A stretch of DNA of 64,000 nt from Acetobacter vaccinii (GTDB lineage Bacteria > Pseudomonadota > Alphaproteobacteria > Acetobacterales > Acetobacteraceae). The notes beneath the pieces are model-generated. The model searched no databases. It saw nothing but the letters and a program-made list of their open reading frames with translations, and had not been told where the DNA came from. This document shows, one piece after another, positions 1 through 9,700 of the stretch. Position numbers and translations under genes: made by a program. Within the stretch, counting starts at the first letter, position 1; every line of letters begins with the position of its first letter. The stretch lies in assembly GCF_008365315.1 (NCBI RefSeq), contig NZ_CP043507.1, forward strand, positions 101,010 through 165,009, in the 5' to 3' direction.

Positions 1-1064
1 CGGCCGACAAGAAATCCGGTGCAGGACAATACTTCACGCCCCGCCCGCTGATCGACTGCATCGTGCGCCTGATGCAGCCACAGCCGGGCGAAGTGATCCA
101 GGACCCAGCCGGTGGAACGGCGGGTTTCCTCGTCGCGGCCGATCGCTACATCAAGGATCACACGGACGATCTCTACACACTGACCGAGCAACAAGCCTTC
201 TTCCAGCGGCACAACGCATTCTCTGGCGCAGAATTGGTGCCGGATACCCATCGCCTGAGCATGATGAATTTGCTTCTTCACGGCATCGAAGGCGGGATGG
301 AGAATATCGACACGCTGTCCCCCGATGGGGAGTCGTTGCCCAAGGCTAATCTGATCCTGACCAATCCGCCTTTCGGCACCAAGAAGGGTGGAGGACGTCC
401 GACCCGTTCCGACTTCTCGATCACGGCGGATACGTCGAACAAGCAGCTTGCCTTTGTCGAGCATATCGTGCGCGCGTTAGCTCCCGGTGGCCGCGCCGCT
501 GTGGTTATCCCCGATAACGTACTGTTCGAGGATAATACCGGTCGCCGCCTGCGCACTTGGCTGATGGACTTGTGCGACCTGCACACCATCCTGCGCCTGC
601 CGACCGGAATTTTCTACGCGCAGGGCGTCAAGACCAACGTGCTGTTCTTCCGGCGTGGCAAAAGCGCCAAGGGCAACACCAAGGCGGTCTGGGTCTATGA
701 CATGCGGGCGAATGCTCCGGCCTATGGCAAGACACGACCGCTGACCGTTGCCGACTTTGCGGATTTTGAGAAGGCGTATGGCGCGGACGCCAATGGCGGA
801 TCCAAACGGCGAGATGGCGGGAAGGACAGCCGTTGGCGCAAGTTCGATCGTGCCGCCATCAGCGGTCGTAATGACAACCTCGACATAAGCTGGCTTCGGG
901 ACACCGAAGCAGAAGCGGAAGAGACGTTGACCGAGCCGGAGGACATCGCCGCCGCTATCATTGGCCATTTAAAAGCAGCGCTAGAGGAAATTGAAACGCT
1001 GTCGGAGGAACTTGAGCCGGATAGCGTTGAAGAGGCCTCTGCTGTTGCGGAGGTGGCGGAATGA
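1..1064 (+). CDS. hsdM: Type I restriction-modification methyltransferase subunit HsdM, 5' truncated by window edge
   Basis: N6-adenine methyltransferase subunit of a type I restriction-modification complex; with HsdS it methylates the recognition site. The frame is open from base 3 and the true start lies outside the window. It opens with the GQYFTPRPLI motif typical of HsdM. The AdoMet-binding motif appears as DPAGGTAGFL (family usual DPACGTGGFL) and the catalytic motif as NPPF near 360-371. The C-terminal acidic tail (SEELEPDSVEE) is usual for the family. It overlaps hsdS by 4 bp (ATGA), so the two are translationally coupled. No hsdR is visible; it may lie upstream of the window. Confidence 0.95.
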   Translation, partial: ADKKSGAGQYFTPRPLIDCIVRLMQPQPGEVIQDPAGGTAGFLVAADRYIKDHTDDLYTLTEQQAFFQRHNAFSGAELVPDTHRLSMMNLLLHGIEGGMENIDTLSPDGESLPKANLILTNPPFGTKKGGGRPTRSDFSITADTSNKQLAFVEHIVRALAPGGRAAVVIPDNVLFEDNTGRRLRTWLMDLCDLHTILRLPTGIFYAQGVKTNVLFFRRGKSAKGNTKAVWVYDMRANAPAYGKTRPLTVADFADFEKAYGADANGGSKRRDGGKDSRWRKFDRAAISGRNDNLDISWLRDTEAEAEETLTEPEDIAAAIIGHLKAALEEIETLSEELEPDSVEEASAVAEVAE

Positions 1065-2524
1065 GTGATTTGCCGCAAGGGTGGATAAATATGACGCTTG
1101 CTGAAGTTGGCCGGTGGGGTAGCGGTGGTACACCCAAGGCGTCGACTTCGTCATATTACGGTGGAACCATACCGTGGATACGCAGCGGGGATTTGCCGGA
1201 CGGTCTAATAGTGGGGCATGAGATCACCCTCACCGTTTCAGGCATCGAAAATAGTGCTGCCAAATGGGTGAAAGGTGGCGCTGTTCTTGTCGCGATGTAT
1301 GGTGCGACAATAGGTAGGCTGGGTATCACGACATATCCAGTGACGACAAACCAAGCTGTCGCTTTCATTGAACCTAGCTCCAGCATTGACGTGCGCTATC
1401 TGTTCGAAAACTTGCGATTTCGAAAGCCAGATCTTGTTGCCCTGGGGCAAGGCGGAGCACAACCGAATATCAGTCAGGAAATATTGAAAGCGCAGGCGTT
1501 CCCACTCGCACCACTTCGCGAACAGCGACGGATCGTGGCGAAGATCGACAGCCTCACCGGCAAATCCAGACGCGCCCGCGACCATCTCGACCACATTCCC
1601 CGCCTCGTCGAGAAATACAAACAGGCCATCCTCGCCGCCGCCTTCCGGGGCGATTTAACACGTGACTGGCGCGAGGCACACGATGACATAATTCCGATAT
1701 CGCAACGGCATCATTCAGTTGAAAAATTCCGAAAAAAAGCGGTTAAAATTGTTCGCCGCAAATCACCCCTATCGATACCAAATCATCAATTACCTGTGCA
1801 CTGGGGGTGGCTTTCGCCTGATCAAATTGCTGATGATTCGTCGTATTCGCTCGGAATCGGACCGTTTGGAAGCAATCTCGTACGCACGGATTATCGAGAT
1901 AGCGGCGTCAGACTGGTGTTCGTTAGAGACGTCCGACGCGGGATTTTTGGAATCGATGACGCCAAATACGTCACGACTGAAAAAGCAAATGAACTAGCAC
2001 CACATTTGGTAATTTCAGGGGACGTGCTGATTACCAAGATGGGTGCCCCTCCCGGCGACACTGCCATATATCCTTTAGGAGAGCCACCGGCGATCATTAC
2101 CGCTGACTGCATTAAGCTCCGTCCGCATCCGGGCTTAACCTGTGCAAAATATTTGATGCACTGTATCCGCGACGAAATCGTGAAACTTCAGCTTGAAGCA
2201 ATTACGAAAGGCGTTGCGCAACAAAAGGTTAGCCTCGACGGGTTCCGTCAACTCGCCTTACCAATCCCACCGCTTGAAGAGCAAGATGAAATAGTCAGTC
2301 GTATCGAAACCGCCTTTAGGTGGATCGACCGTCTCGCTGCCAACGCCACCAGCGCCCGCAAATTGATCGACCAACTCGATCAATCAGTGTTGGCCAAAGC
2401 CTTCAAAGGCGAACTCGTTCCACAAGACCTTGCTGACGAACCCGCCAGTGCTTTGCTCGAACGCATCCGGGCAGAACGTGCGGCCGCGCTAAAGGCCAAG
2501 CGCGGCCGCAAGAAGGCGGCCTGA
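1061..2524 (+). CDS. hsdS: Type I restriction-modification specificity subunit HsdS
   Basis: DNA-recognition subunit that sets the target site for HsdM and HsdR. At 487 aa it has the classic two-half layout: target-recognition domain 1 (about residues 1-150), a central conserved helix with REQRRIVAKID and a KYKQAILAAAFRG segment (about 150-210), target-recognition domain 2 (about 230-400), and a distal repeat with LEEQDEIVSRIE and SVLAKAFKGELVPQD. Local base composition falls in the second recognition domain (about 1690-2200), in line with domain shuffling between HsdS genes. The start overlaps hsdM; the next gene starts 4 bp after the stop, so hsdM-hsdS-mrr looks like one operon. Confidence 0.95.
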   Translation: MSDLPQGWINMTLAEVGRWGSGGTPKASTSSYYGGTIPWIRSGDLPDGLIVGHEITLTVSGIENSAAKWVKGGAVLVAMYGATIGRLGITTYPVTTNQAVAFIEPSSSIDVRYLFENLRFRKPDLVALGQGGAQPNISQEILKAQAFPLAPLREQRRIVAKIDSLTGKSRRARDHLDHIPRLVEKYKQAILAAAFRGDLTRDWREAHDDIIPISQRHHSVEKFRKKAVKIVRRKSPLSIPNHQLPVHWGWLSPDQIADDSSYSLGIGPFGSNLVRTDYRDSGVRLVFVRDVRRGIFGIDDAKYVTTEKANELAPHLVISGDVLITKMGAPPGDTAIYPLGEPPAIITADCIKLRPHPGLTCAKYLMHCIRDEIVKLQLEAITKGVAQQKVSLDGFRQLALPIPPLEEQDEIVSRIETAFRWIDRLAANATSARKLIDQLDQSVLAKAFKGELVPQDLADEPASALLERIRAERAAALKAKRGRKKAA

Positions 2525-2528
2525 CCCC

Positions 2529-3446
2529 ATGGCCATTCCTGATTACCAGACATTGATGCTGCCGGTCCTGCGCCTCGCCGCTGCTGGCGAGCAGCGCGTG
2601 GCCGATGCCGCCGAGCAGATTGCCGATGATCTCGGCATCAGTCCCGATGAACGCGAAGAAATGCTACCCAGCGGACGGCAACGCCTGCTTCACAACCGTA
2701 TCCATTGGGCAAAATTCTATCTGTCCAAGGCGGGCCTCGTGGCGTCGCCTAAGCGGGGACGCTTCGTTGCGACCGATACCGGACGGGCGCTGCTGGCAAC
2801 CAATCCCACACGCATCGGTGTGAACGAACTGAAGGACTATGAGGGCTTTCGTGAGTTTTTCAGCGGTCAGAAATCTTCTGACGACGATGCTGTGCCTGTT
2901 ACCATCGCCCCGACAGTCGAAACCGGCACGCCGGAGGAACAGATTGAGGCGGCCTATCAAGCCGTTCAATCGGCCCTCCGCGCGGACCTGTTGGAACGCA
3001 TCGTCCAGAACACGCCAGCTTTCTTCGAGCAACTGATCGTCGATCTGCTGATCGCCATGGGCTATGGCGGGTCGCACAAGAATGCGGCCACCCAGCTCGG
3101 CCGTTCGGGCGACGGCGGCGTGGACGGCGTCATCAACGAGGACCGGTTGGGACTGGACCGGGTCTACGTTCAAGCCAAGCGCTACGCTGAAACAACGGTC
3201 GGCCGTCCTGATGTGCAGGCCTTCGTCGGCAGCTTGGTCGGCCACGGTGCCACGAAGGGCGTGTTTGTCACTACCTCGACCTTCAGCAGTCAGGCGAGGG
3301 ACTACGTTAAGCACCTCGCCCAGAGAGTCATCCTGATCGATGGGGAGCGGCTGACCGACCTGATGATCGAATATGGCGTCGGCGTTCGTGTTAGTCGCAG
3401 GATTGAGTTCAAGCGGCTCGACGAGGACTTTTTTTCGGAGGAATAG
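2529..3446 (+). CDS. mrr: Mrr-like restriction endonuclease (PD-(D/E)XK fold)
   Basis: Probable type IV (modification-dependent) restriction enzyme of 305 aa, usual length for Mrr. The N-terminal Mrr_N-like winged-helix region (about 1-115) is followed by an Mrr catalytic domain (about 150-290). The catalytic motif is visible as a conserved Glu in PAFFEQLIVDLL (E168), Asp in GDGGVDG (D199) and the QxK form of the motif, VQAKRYA (215-217). It follows hsdS by 4 bp and is probably co-transcribed. Either it is an accessory nuclease riding with the type I system or it replaces restriction by a missing hsdR; which one cannot be told here. A long AT-rich non-coding stretch (3447-3650) follows. Confidence 0.9.
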   Translation: MAIPDYQTLMLPVLRLAAAGEQRVADAAEQIADDLGISPDEREEMLPSGRQRLLHNRIHWAKFYLSKAGLVASPKRGRFVATDTGRALLATNPTRIGVNELKDYEGFREFFSGQKSSDDDAVPVTIAPTVETGTPEEQIEAAYQAVQSALRADLLERIVQNTPAFFEQLIVDLLIAMGYGGSHKNAATQLGRSGDGGVDGVINEDRLGLDRVYVQAKRYAETTVGRPDVQAFVGSLVGHGATKGVFVTTSTFSSQARDYVKHLAQRVILIDGERLTDLMIEYGVGVRVSRRIEFKRLDEDFFSEE

Positions 3447-3650
3447 CTCAGCAGTGCGCTACCGGATCAAGACTGTACCGTGCCAACGAGTATTTTTTCC
3501 GGAAGGGGTATTTTTCATGGCATCGATGTCAATCGGAAATATAAATTACTGATTTTCCTATAGAAGTTTCTGTAATTTATAATCGAGTGGGAATTGTAGT
3601 TACGATTACTTCGAGATCTTGAATGTTCAGTTTCTCAAGTTTCCATCCGA

Positions 3651-3673
3651 AACCGGACAGTCCGTTTGCCCCC
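3651..3673 (+). repeat. Repeat E1, left part (interrupted by an IS1182 element)
   Basis: This matches the left arm of the other copies: AACCGGAC followed by AGTCCGTTT and a C run. The C run is broken by the IS that begins at about 3674. Joined to 5197-5302 it restores a complete copy with the same GAC-to-GAC length (about 115 bp) as E2 to E6. Confidence 0.8.
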
Positions 3674-5197
3674 GATAGTGTTGAAAAACTCATGGTGAAG
3701 AGTGAAAGTGTTGCCAAGCCATTTCGACATAAGTGCAGCTTTCTTGCCTCAGGTGGATAAGGTAGGCGCTCCGGGAGGTATCAGTTTCGCCATTTTGCGG
3801 AGATTTTGGGCAGCCGCGGCGAGATGGAACTCATCACGGGCGCCGTTTGGTCCTCTGAGCCTCAACCGATCGATCTTCAAAATGCGCTTGAGGTGAGCAA
3901 ACAGCATTTCGACCTTCTTTCGTTCTCGTCTGGAGATAATATAGGCGTCGGTTAAAGCAATGTCGCGGGCCATATCACGAGCGCCTTCATGAATAGAGCG
4001 CAGAACCTTACGATTGGGCTGATTGGGGCAGCATTTTGGTTTGAGAGTGCATACGTCGCACGCCAGTTTCGACGAACGGTATCGAAGTAGGTTGTCGGGA
4101 GGGGCATTTGGTTGATCCGAGTTGATCTTGCGCCACTGCTGCTTCAGTTGCTGTCCTCCAGGACAGATGTAAAGATCGTGCACGTGGTCATATGTGAAAT
4201 CTCGACGTTCGAAAGTCCCGTCCTGCCGGGCAGATTTGTCGAAGACCGGAATGTGAGGTTCGATGCCACGCTCATGAACCAGCCACGCAAGATTTTCAGC
4301 GGATCCATAAGCTGTATCCGCAGCAAGCCTTTCGGGCCATATTCCAAATGTTTCCTGCGTACGCTCTATCATTCTGCGTTGCGCCGTAACCTCGGCCTGC
4401 CGTATGGCTGTCGTGGTTTCTACATCCATGATGACAGCCGATTTAAGGTCAATGAGGTAATTTGTGCAGTAGGCATAATAAGCAAGGCCACCGCTTGCAG
4501 CGTTCCAACGTGCAGCAGGATCGGCCGGAGAGATATATTTTGGTTGCACGGACGTAGCAGACCCAAATGCAGCATCGTCCAGCACCGAGAAATACTCCCG
4601 CACAGCACGTTGGGCTGCCTCGATCGGCAGTTTATCTGGGCTCGGAACACTGCGCTGCCGATTAGCGTCGGCCTTAATCGTGCTGGCATCGACCGCAAAG
4701 CCGTCACCGCCCACCAGTCCCTTGGCGATGCACTGCCGGACGGTCATTTCGAACATTTGGCGAAGCAGATCACTCTCCCGGAAGCGTCCGTGCCGGTTTT
4801 TCGAGAATGTCGAATGATCTGGCACAGGGCCGTTAAGACCAAGGCCACAGAACCACCGGTAGGCCAGGTTAAGATGGACTTCTTCACATAGCCGTCGCTC
4901 GGATCGAATACCCATCACGTAGCCAACGATTAACATCCTGATGATCAGCTCGGGATCGATTGAAGGCCGCCCCGTGCCGCTGTAAAATGGGCGAAGATGC
5001 TCACGCAGACCGTCCAGATCAACAAAGCGATCAATTGAACGCAAAAGGTGGCCAGTTGGCACATGATCTTCAAGACGGAACTCGTAGAACAGTGCCTCCT
5101 GTATTTTCGTTCGATCACCCATCATTTGCAGGTTCCTCCTGCGAAGAGTGAATCAGTGCTTCACTCTCAAAGCAAGCACGACTTTTTCAACACTATC
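3674..5197 (-). mobile_element. IS1182-family insertion sequence
   Basis: About 1.52 kb, bounded by inverted repeats that share GATAGTGTTGAAAAA (left 3674-3688; right, reverse complement, about 5183-5197). It carries one transposase on the minus strand. The insertion is in the C run of repeat E1. Any target duplication would consist of C residues and cannot be delimited. Confidence 0.85.
3749..5125 (-). CDS. IS1182-family transposase
   Basis: DDE transposase of 458 aa, apparently intact. N-terminal DUF772-like region (RSIDRFVDLDGLREHLRPFYSGTGRPSIDPELIIRMLIVGY), then the NRHGRFRESDLLRQMFE and DAST(I)KADANR regions that carry the first Asp, and a C-terminal DDE part ending in the ERKKVEMLFAHLKRIL helix. 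The start ATG is preceded by AGGAGG about 9-10 bp upstream. It fills the IS at 3674-5197; nothing suggests a passenger gene. Confidence 0.92.
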   Translation of the reverse strand: MMGDRTKIQEALFYEFRLEDHVPTGHLLRSIDRFVDLDGLREHLRPFYSGTGRPSIDPELIIRMLIVGYVMGIRSERRLCEEVHLNLAYRWFCGLGLNGPVPDHSTFSKNRHGRFRESDLLRQMFEMTVRQCIAKGLVGGDGFAVDASTIKADANRQRSVPSPDKLPIEAAQRAVREYFSVLDDAAFGSATSVQPKYISPADPAARWNAASGGLAYYAYCTNYLIDLKSAVIMDVETTTAIRQAEVTAQRRMIERTQETFGIWPERLAADTAYGSAENLAWLVHERGIEPHIPVFDKSARQDGTFERRDFTYDHVHDLYICPGGQQLKQQWRKINSDQPNAPPDNLLRYRSSKLACDVCTLKPKCCPNQPNRKVLRSIHEGARDMARDIALTDAYIISRRERKKVEMLFAHLKRILKIDRLRLRGPNGARDEFHLAAAAQNLRKMAKLIPPGAPTLST

Positions 5198-5302
5198 CCC
5201 CCTAATCTGCCTGTCCGCTCAGTGATGCAGAAGCAGACAGGCGGCAGTCGCCCTCATCTCGGCCATTCGATCAAACTAAACATTTCCAACAACCAGACAT
5301 AG
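5197..5302 (+). repeat. Repeat E1, right part
   Basis: Carries the rest of the C run, the hairpin (left arm GCCTGTCCGCT at 5209-5219, right arm AGCAGACAGGC at 5232-5242), GGCAGTCGCC and CTCAT, an inner GGCCAT (5262) and the outer CCAGACAT (5294-5300). The inner and outer motifs are 34 bp apart, as in the other copies. The remaining stretch to 5445 has no gene. Confidence 0.85.
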
Positions 5303-5445
5303 CTGCATGGCGCATGGGCCCTGAAAATTTCATTAAACCAAACAAACCTATAACAGCGTATATAAAGCTCATTCCGATAGTCTCGCATTTTAGCAAGCTT
5401 TAGAATCGAAGAAAATTTTCATCCACCTTCAGGGTAGCCTTGGCG

Positions 5446-6342
5446 CTAACCCAATATAGGAATGCGAGTAGGAGCCGGTGGTATCAAGGTAAGCAATTCG
5501 CCTGGTTTAATTGTTTTGGATTTGGGCCATGATGTTAATATATTATTCAATTCTGGCATACATGATGCTATGCTAAAAATATAAAGTCCATCATAAAAAT
5601 GAACGAGTGACGCGACTAAACTTTTATTGTCAGAATTATATCTATAACCAAACTTACCTACAGAATTGTATTTACCTTGCTTAAGTATACCGTATGCAGG
5701 AAGTATGCGAATAATATTATCTGCGTATTTCTGGGAAAGACCAGCATTCAAAAACCAAGAAAACGTTACAGTGCCATGAAGTGGTAAAGCGTGTCCTGTA
5801 TGTTCACGGTATAGTGCCAAACCTAGCTTTGCGCTGAACGCATCAAGATAACCACGTAATATTGGGCCGTCAGTTGTTACTTCGACTGCTGGTTGAAGTA
5901 TACCACCATGGCTCGGCCTGAGAACTTGACGGTTCCTCGCAGGATGAGTGAATTCCTCCCATACGCCTGGCGCCCTCGCCATTACCGTTGGACGGTAGGC
6001 CAGAGCTTCACGGAACAATGGATCGTCTCTATTTGGCATCATTCTGAGTCTGGCAAAAACTGCAGCAACTACGTCGGCTCCTCGAGTGCCGTTGTTACAG
6101 GCTAAACAAGTAGCAAATTCTAATCCGCTAAGGCGCTGACCTTTGGTAAACATACACTTTGGCGGCATATGCTCAACAGTGGAAGCCGGGTTTTCACAGT
6201 AGATACACCGTGGTTTCCCTTTCAAAATTTCGGCTTTGCTGCGGCTTCGATGTTTTGCTTCTCCCATAGTGCAACAATAATCTATTTTGCTCATGAAGGG
6301 AATTGGCAGTAGCCTAGACTGCTTTTTACTAATCCTGCTCAA
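5446..6342 (-). CDS. HNH-type (CxxC...HxPPK...CxxC) putative nuclease
   Basis: Up to 298 aa. A treble-clef zinc finger is visible near the N-terminus: CIYCENPASTVEHMPPKCMF followed by CLACNNG, which is the CxxC/H/CxxC layout of HNH nucleases. The rest (about 200 aa) is unrecognised. The best-looking start by family comparison is the MGEAKHR Met at 6267 (shorter form of 273 aa). The longer form begins at a TTG (6342) that has AGAAGG 7 bp upstream, and this AGAAGG lies inside the left end of repeat E2. It is the only gene between E1 and E2. It resembles the HNH protein at 36714-37526 in length, in the MGE(R/A)K start and in the finger. It could be a stand-alone defence nuclease; the function is not shown. 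Confidence 0.75.
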   Translation of the reverse strand: MSRISKKQSRLLPIPFMSKIDYCCTMGEAKHRSRSKAEILKGKPRCIYCENPASTVEHMPPKCMFTKGQRLSGLEFATCLACNNGTRGADVVAAVFARLRMMPNRDDPLFREALAYRPTVMARAPGVWEEFTHPARNRQVLRPSHGGILQPAVEVTTDGPILRGYLDAFSAKLGLALYREHTGHALPLHGTVTFSWFLNAGLSQKYADNIIRILPAYGILKQGKYNSVGKFGYRYNSDNKSLVASLVHFYDGLYIFSIASCMPELNNILTSWPKSKTIKPGELLTLIPPAPTRIPILG

Positions 6343-6470
6343 AAGCCGACCTTCTGCTTTCCCCCCCCCTAATTTGCCTGTCCGCTCAGTGATGCAGGAG
6401 TAGACAGGCGGCAGTCGCCCTCATGGCAGACATCCAAATGGTTGTGACGGTTGCCCGAAAGCCGACATCG
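6341..6470 (+). repeat. Repeat E2
   Basis: Left GAC at 6348-6350, C run of 9 (6361-6369), hairpin arms 6376-6386 and 6399-6409, then GGCAGTCGCC and CTCAT, inner GACAT at 6429 and outer GACAT at 6464. GAC-to-GAC spacing is 116 bp and inner-to-outer spacing 35 bp. The hairpin right arm carries GTAG instead of GCAG, a G-U-compatible change. The 280 bp after the repeat (6471-6753) hold no gene that I can support. Confidence 0.85.
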
Positions 6471-6753
6471 CAGTGCGAAAGAAGCTGGGCCGGCCTCCGG
6501 CAGGCTGCTTTCGAGCGGTGATGCGCAAAAGCCTGACATTTGTCCAAAACGCAGCGGGTTCCGCCGATACCCCGAATCAGCAGTTCCGAGTTCCCTGCCT
6601 TCTGCTCACTTACCCGGTCAGCCCCGCCAAAACCCGTCCTTCCTGACCCGCGATGAGGCGTCCCGGACTAGGGATGACAAGAGATGCTGAACACGCATTT
6701 TGACTGAATACCAAGTTTTATACCTGCATAAAAAATGATGTTTGAAATCTGAT

Positions 6754-6772
6754 ATCATATTTAATATATGAT
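6754..6772. promoter_or_regulatory. Palindromic probable operator upstream of the HTH giant gene
   Basis: ATCATAT (6754-6760) and ATATGAT (6766-6772) are perfect 7-bp inverted arms around 5 bp, ending 5 bp before the start codon at 6778. The downstream gene begins with an XRE-type helix-turn-helix, so binding by its own N-terminal domain is a natural inference. Confidence 0.55.
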
Positions 6773-6777
6773 TTCCT

Positions 6778-9700
6778 ATGCCAAATATCGACCTCCCAAC
6801 ACCTCGTCAAGTCAAGGCCGCCCGTGCGCTGTTGGCGTGGACACAGACCGAACTCGCCAAGGAAGCAAAGATCGCAACCTCGACGCTTGCCGATTTCGAG
6901 CGCGGAGAACGGACGCCGATCGCCAACAATGCCGAGGCGATCGCTGCAGCGCTGAGGCGTCAGGGCATCACATTTACGCGTGGTGGCGCCGTCACCGGGT
7001 CCTCTCACATAACTGGGAAAAGCGTACCGAAGCCCGACGTCAGCGGAGGAGCGTTGCGCTGGATCACCGCGCAAAATCTCATCGAGTGGGCCGGACGCCG
7101 TGACGGCCCCGCCGGGCTGCCGGAACTTTTGACCCGGCTGATCCTGGTCAGCTGCGGTCCGGTCGCGCTACGTTTCCCCGCCGATGACAGCATCGCGCAT
7201 TCCGGCTGGGACGGCGTCGTCGAGTCCCCCGTCGCCACGCCTTACGTGCCGCAAGGTTTGTCCGCTTGGGAGTTCGGCGCACAGCGCGACGGTATCAAGG
7301 GCAAGGCTGACAAGGATTTCGAGAAGCGCTCGGCCGATCCCCAAGGAATCGACCCGGCCATGTCGACCTTTGTGTTCGTGACCCCGCAGCGCTGGGCGAA
7401 GAAGGACGAATGGGCCGCCGCCCGCCGTGCCGAGGGTGTCTGGCAGGATGTCCGCGTCATTGACGGCGACGAGCTCGTCCATTGGCTCGACTGCCATGCC
7501 GGCGTCGCCGAATGGCTGGCGGCGCGGATCGGCCGCCGCCCTGCGGGCCTGCGCAACCTACCCGAAGTGTTCGACGAATGGTCGCTTGCAACGCGTCCGC
7601 CGCTCACCCCTGATATCGTCACCGCCGACCGAGACGACGAGGTGGTCAAAGTGCTGCGTTGGCTCAATGCCGAGCCGAGCGTGATGCCGCTCCAGGCCGA
7701 GGCGGTCGATGAGGCGGTCGCGTTCCTCTATGCTGCGGTCAACCAGTTGCCCGAGCCGCACCGCTTGTTCTGGATGAGCCGGATCGTCGTCACGGATAGC
7801 AACACTATCGCGCGCGAGGTCGCCGGGTTGAGCGACAAGCTCGTCGTCGTGTTGACTGGCGGTGATCCCGGTCTTGCCGCTCGTCTGGTGCGCGACGGCC
7901 ACCACGTTTTCGCCGCCTACGGCTCGGACGTTGGCGCGCCCGCGACGGTGCTGCGGCTGCCACGGGCCTGGCGGCACACAATTGAGACCGCGCTTGAAGA
8001 TGCCGGAATCGAGCGCGGCGAAGCGCGCCGCTATGCGAGTGCCGCCGGCCGCAGTCTTGCCGTGCTTCGCCGGTTGATGCCCGCAGCCCCCGCCCGTCGC
8101 CCCGTTTGGGCGCAAGCGCCGCTCGTGCCGCCGCTGCTCGGAGCAATGCTCTCGGGCGCATGGGATCGCGATTATCCTGCCGACCGTGCGATCGTCGCCC
8201 GATTGTGCAACCTGCCATATGATACAGTCGAGGAAGCGCTCGCTCCACTAGCTGCTGCGCTCGACGGGCCGTTCCGTCGTTCGGGCTCGGTGTGGAAGCT
8301 GACCTCGCTGCGCGATAGCTGGTTCCTGCTCGCGAGCCATTTGACCACAGCGCAGGTCGAGACGCTGATCGCCGTGTTCCTCGAGGTGATGGGGGAAATC
8401 AGCCCGCGCTACAACGATCCCGATTATCGCTTCCGCTTTGATCGCAACCCGCCGACCGAGGCGTCGCCCAATCTCCGGCGCGGTTTGAGCGAAGCCGTGA
8501 TCGCGCTGGGCATCTGGCACGATCAGGTGAGCGGCGTCCCCGGTGCTGTGCATTTGAGCGAGCGCGCTGTTGCCGACCTGCTCGACGGCGCCGACGAGGC
8601 GCGTTGGTGGTCTCTATCGAACGACTTCCGACGGCTCGCCGAAGCAGGACCCGACGCCTTCCTCTCGGCGATCGACCGAGCACTTGACACCCAGCCAAGC
8701 CCGATCGCGTCCCTGTTCCGCAGCGACGAGGGCCTGCTCCACGCGCAGGAATATCTTTCCGACCTGCTCTGGGCGCTAGAAATTCTCTGCTGGAGCCCCG
8801 ACCATGCCGGGCGTGCGACCTTAATCCTCGCGCGCCTCGCTGAAGCGGATCCCGGCGGCAAGATCGCCAATCGTCCCAAGGAAACGCTTGCGCGGATCTT
8901 CCTTCCGTGGCGCCCGCAGACGTTCGCGTCGCCCGCCGAGCGGATCGCGCTGATCGACGTAATCGTCAAGCACTGGCCGATGGTTGGCTGGAACCTTCTT
9001 GACGCCATTTCACCAACCGTCGTTGGGGGCATTACACATCCGACCGCCAAGCCGCTGTGGCGCGACTTCTCTACCGACGCACCCGAGATCATCACCAACC
9101 GGTCGCTCTCTGAAATGTATGCGGCGATCGGCAAACGGCTGCTCACCATGGCCGGAGGCGATCCTTTGCGCTGGGAAAAGGTGCTCGACCATTGGGCGAG
9201 CTTCGACGCCGCATGGCGCGTCAGCGCCGAGCGGGCCCTGACGGCGGCGGTTATAGGGTTCGATGCCGATGCGCGCCAGATTTTCCGCGAGAAGTTGCGG
9301 CTGTTCATCGCCAAGCATGCGCGCTTCCCCGACGCGCATTGGTCGCTCAATGTCGAGGAGTTGAAGCCGCTCGAGGATATTTTCGCCGATCTCGAACCAA
9401 GCTCTGTGAAACATCGCCATGCGTGGCTGTTTGGACACGCCAATCCACGGTTCGATACGAAGTTGAGCTGGCAGGAGCAGCAAGCGCGAACCGAAGCCGA
9501 GCAGATCGCGGCGGTCGAGGAACTCGCGCAAGGCCTGACCGACAACGACTTGGTCGACTACGGGTTGACCGTCGAACGGCCCGACTTCTTGGGCAGCGCG
9601 GTCGCGCTGAGCACGCTCGCACCCGCGCGGAAAGAGGCGATGCTCCGCTTGGCGTTCGCACGGGGCAAGGGCAATATCGAGCGCTTTGTCAGCGGGCTGC

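Noticed and set aside
4112..4891. 259-aa frame on the plus strand
   Set aside because: It lies antisense inside the IS1182 transposase gene and shows no motif; a shadow frame.
6361..6369. C homopolymers as sequencing errors
   Set aside because: Runs of 5-10 C recur at the same position in all repeat copies, so they are a real part of the repeat, though exact lengths may be uncertain.
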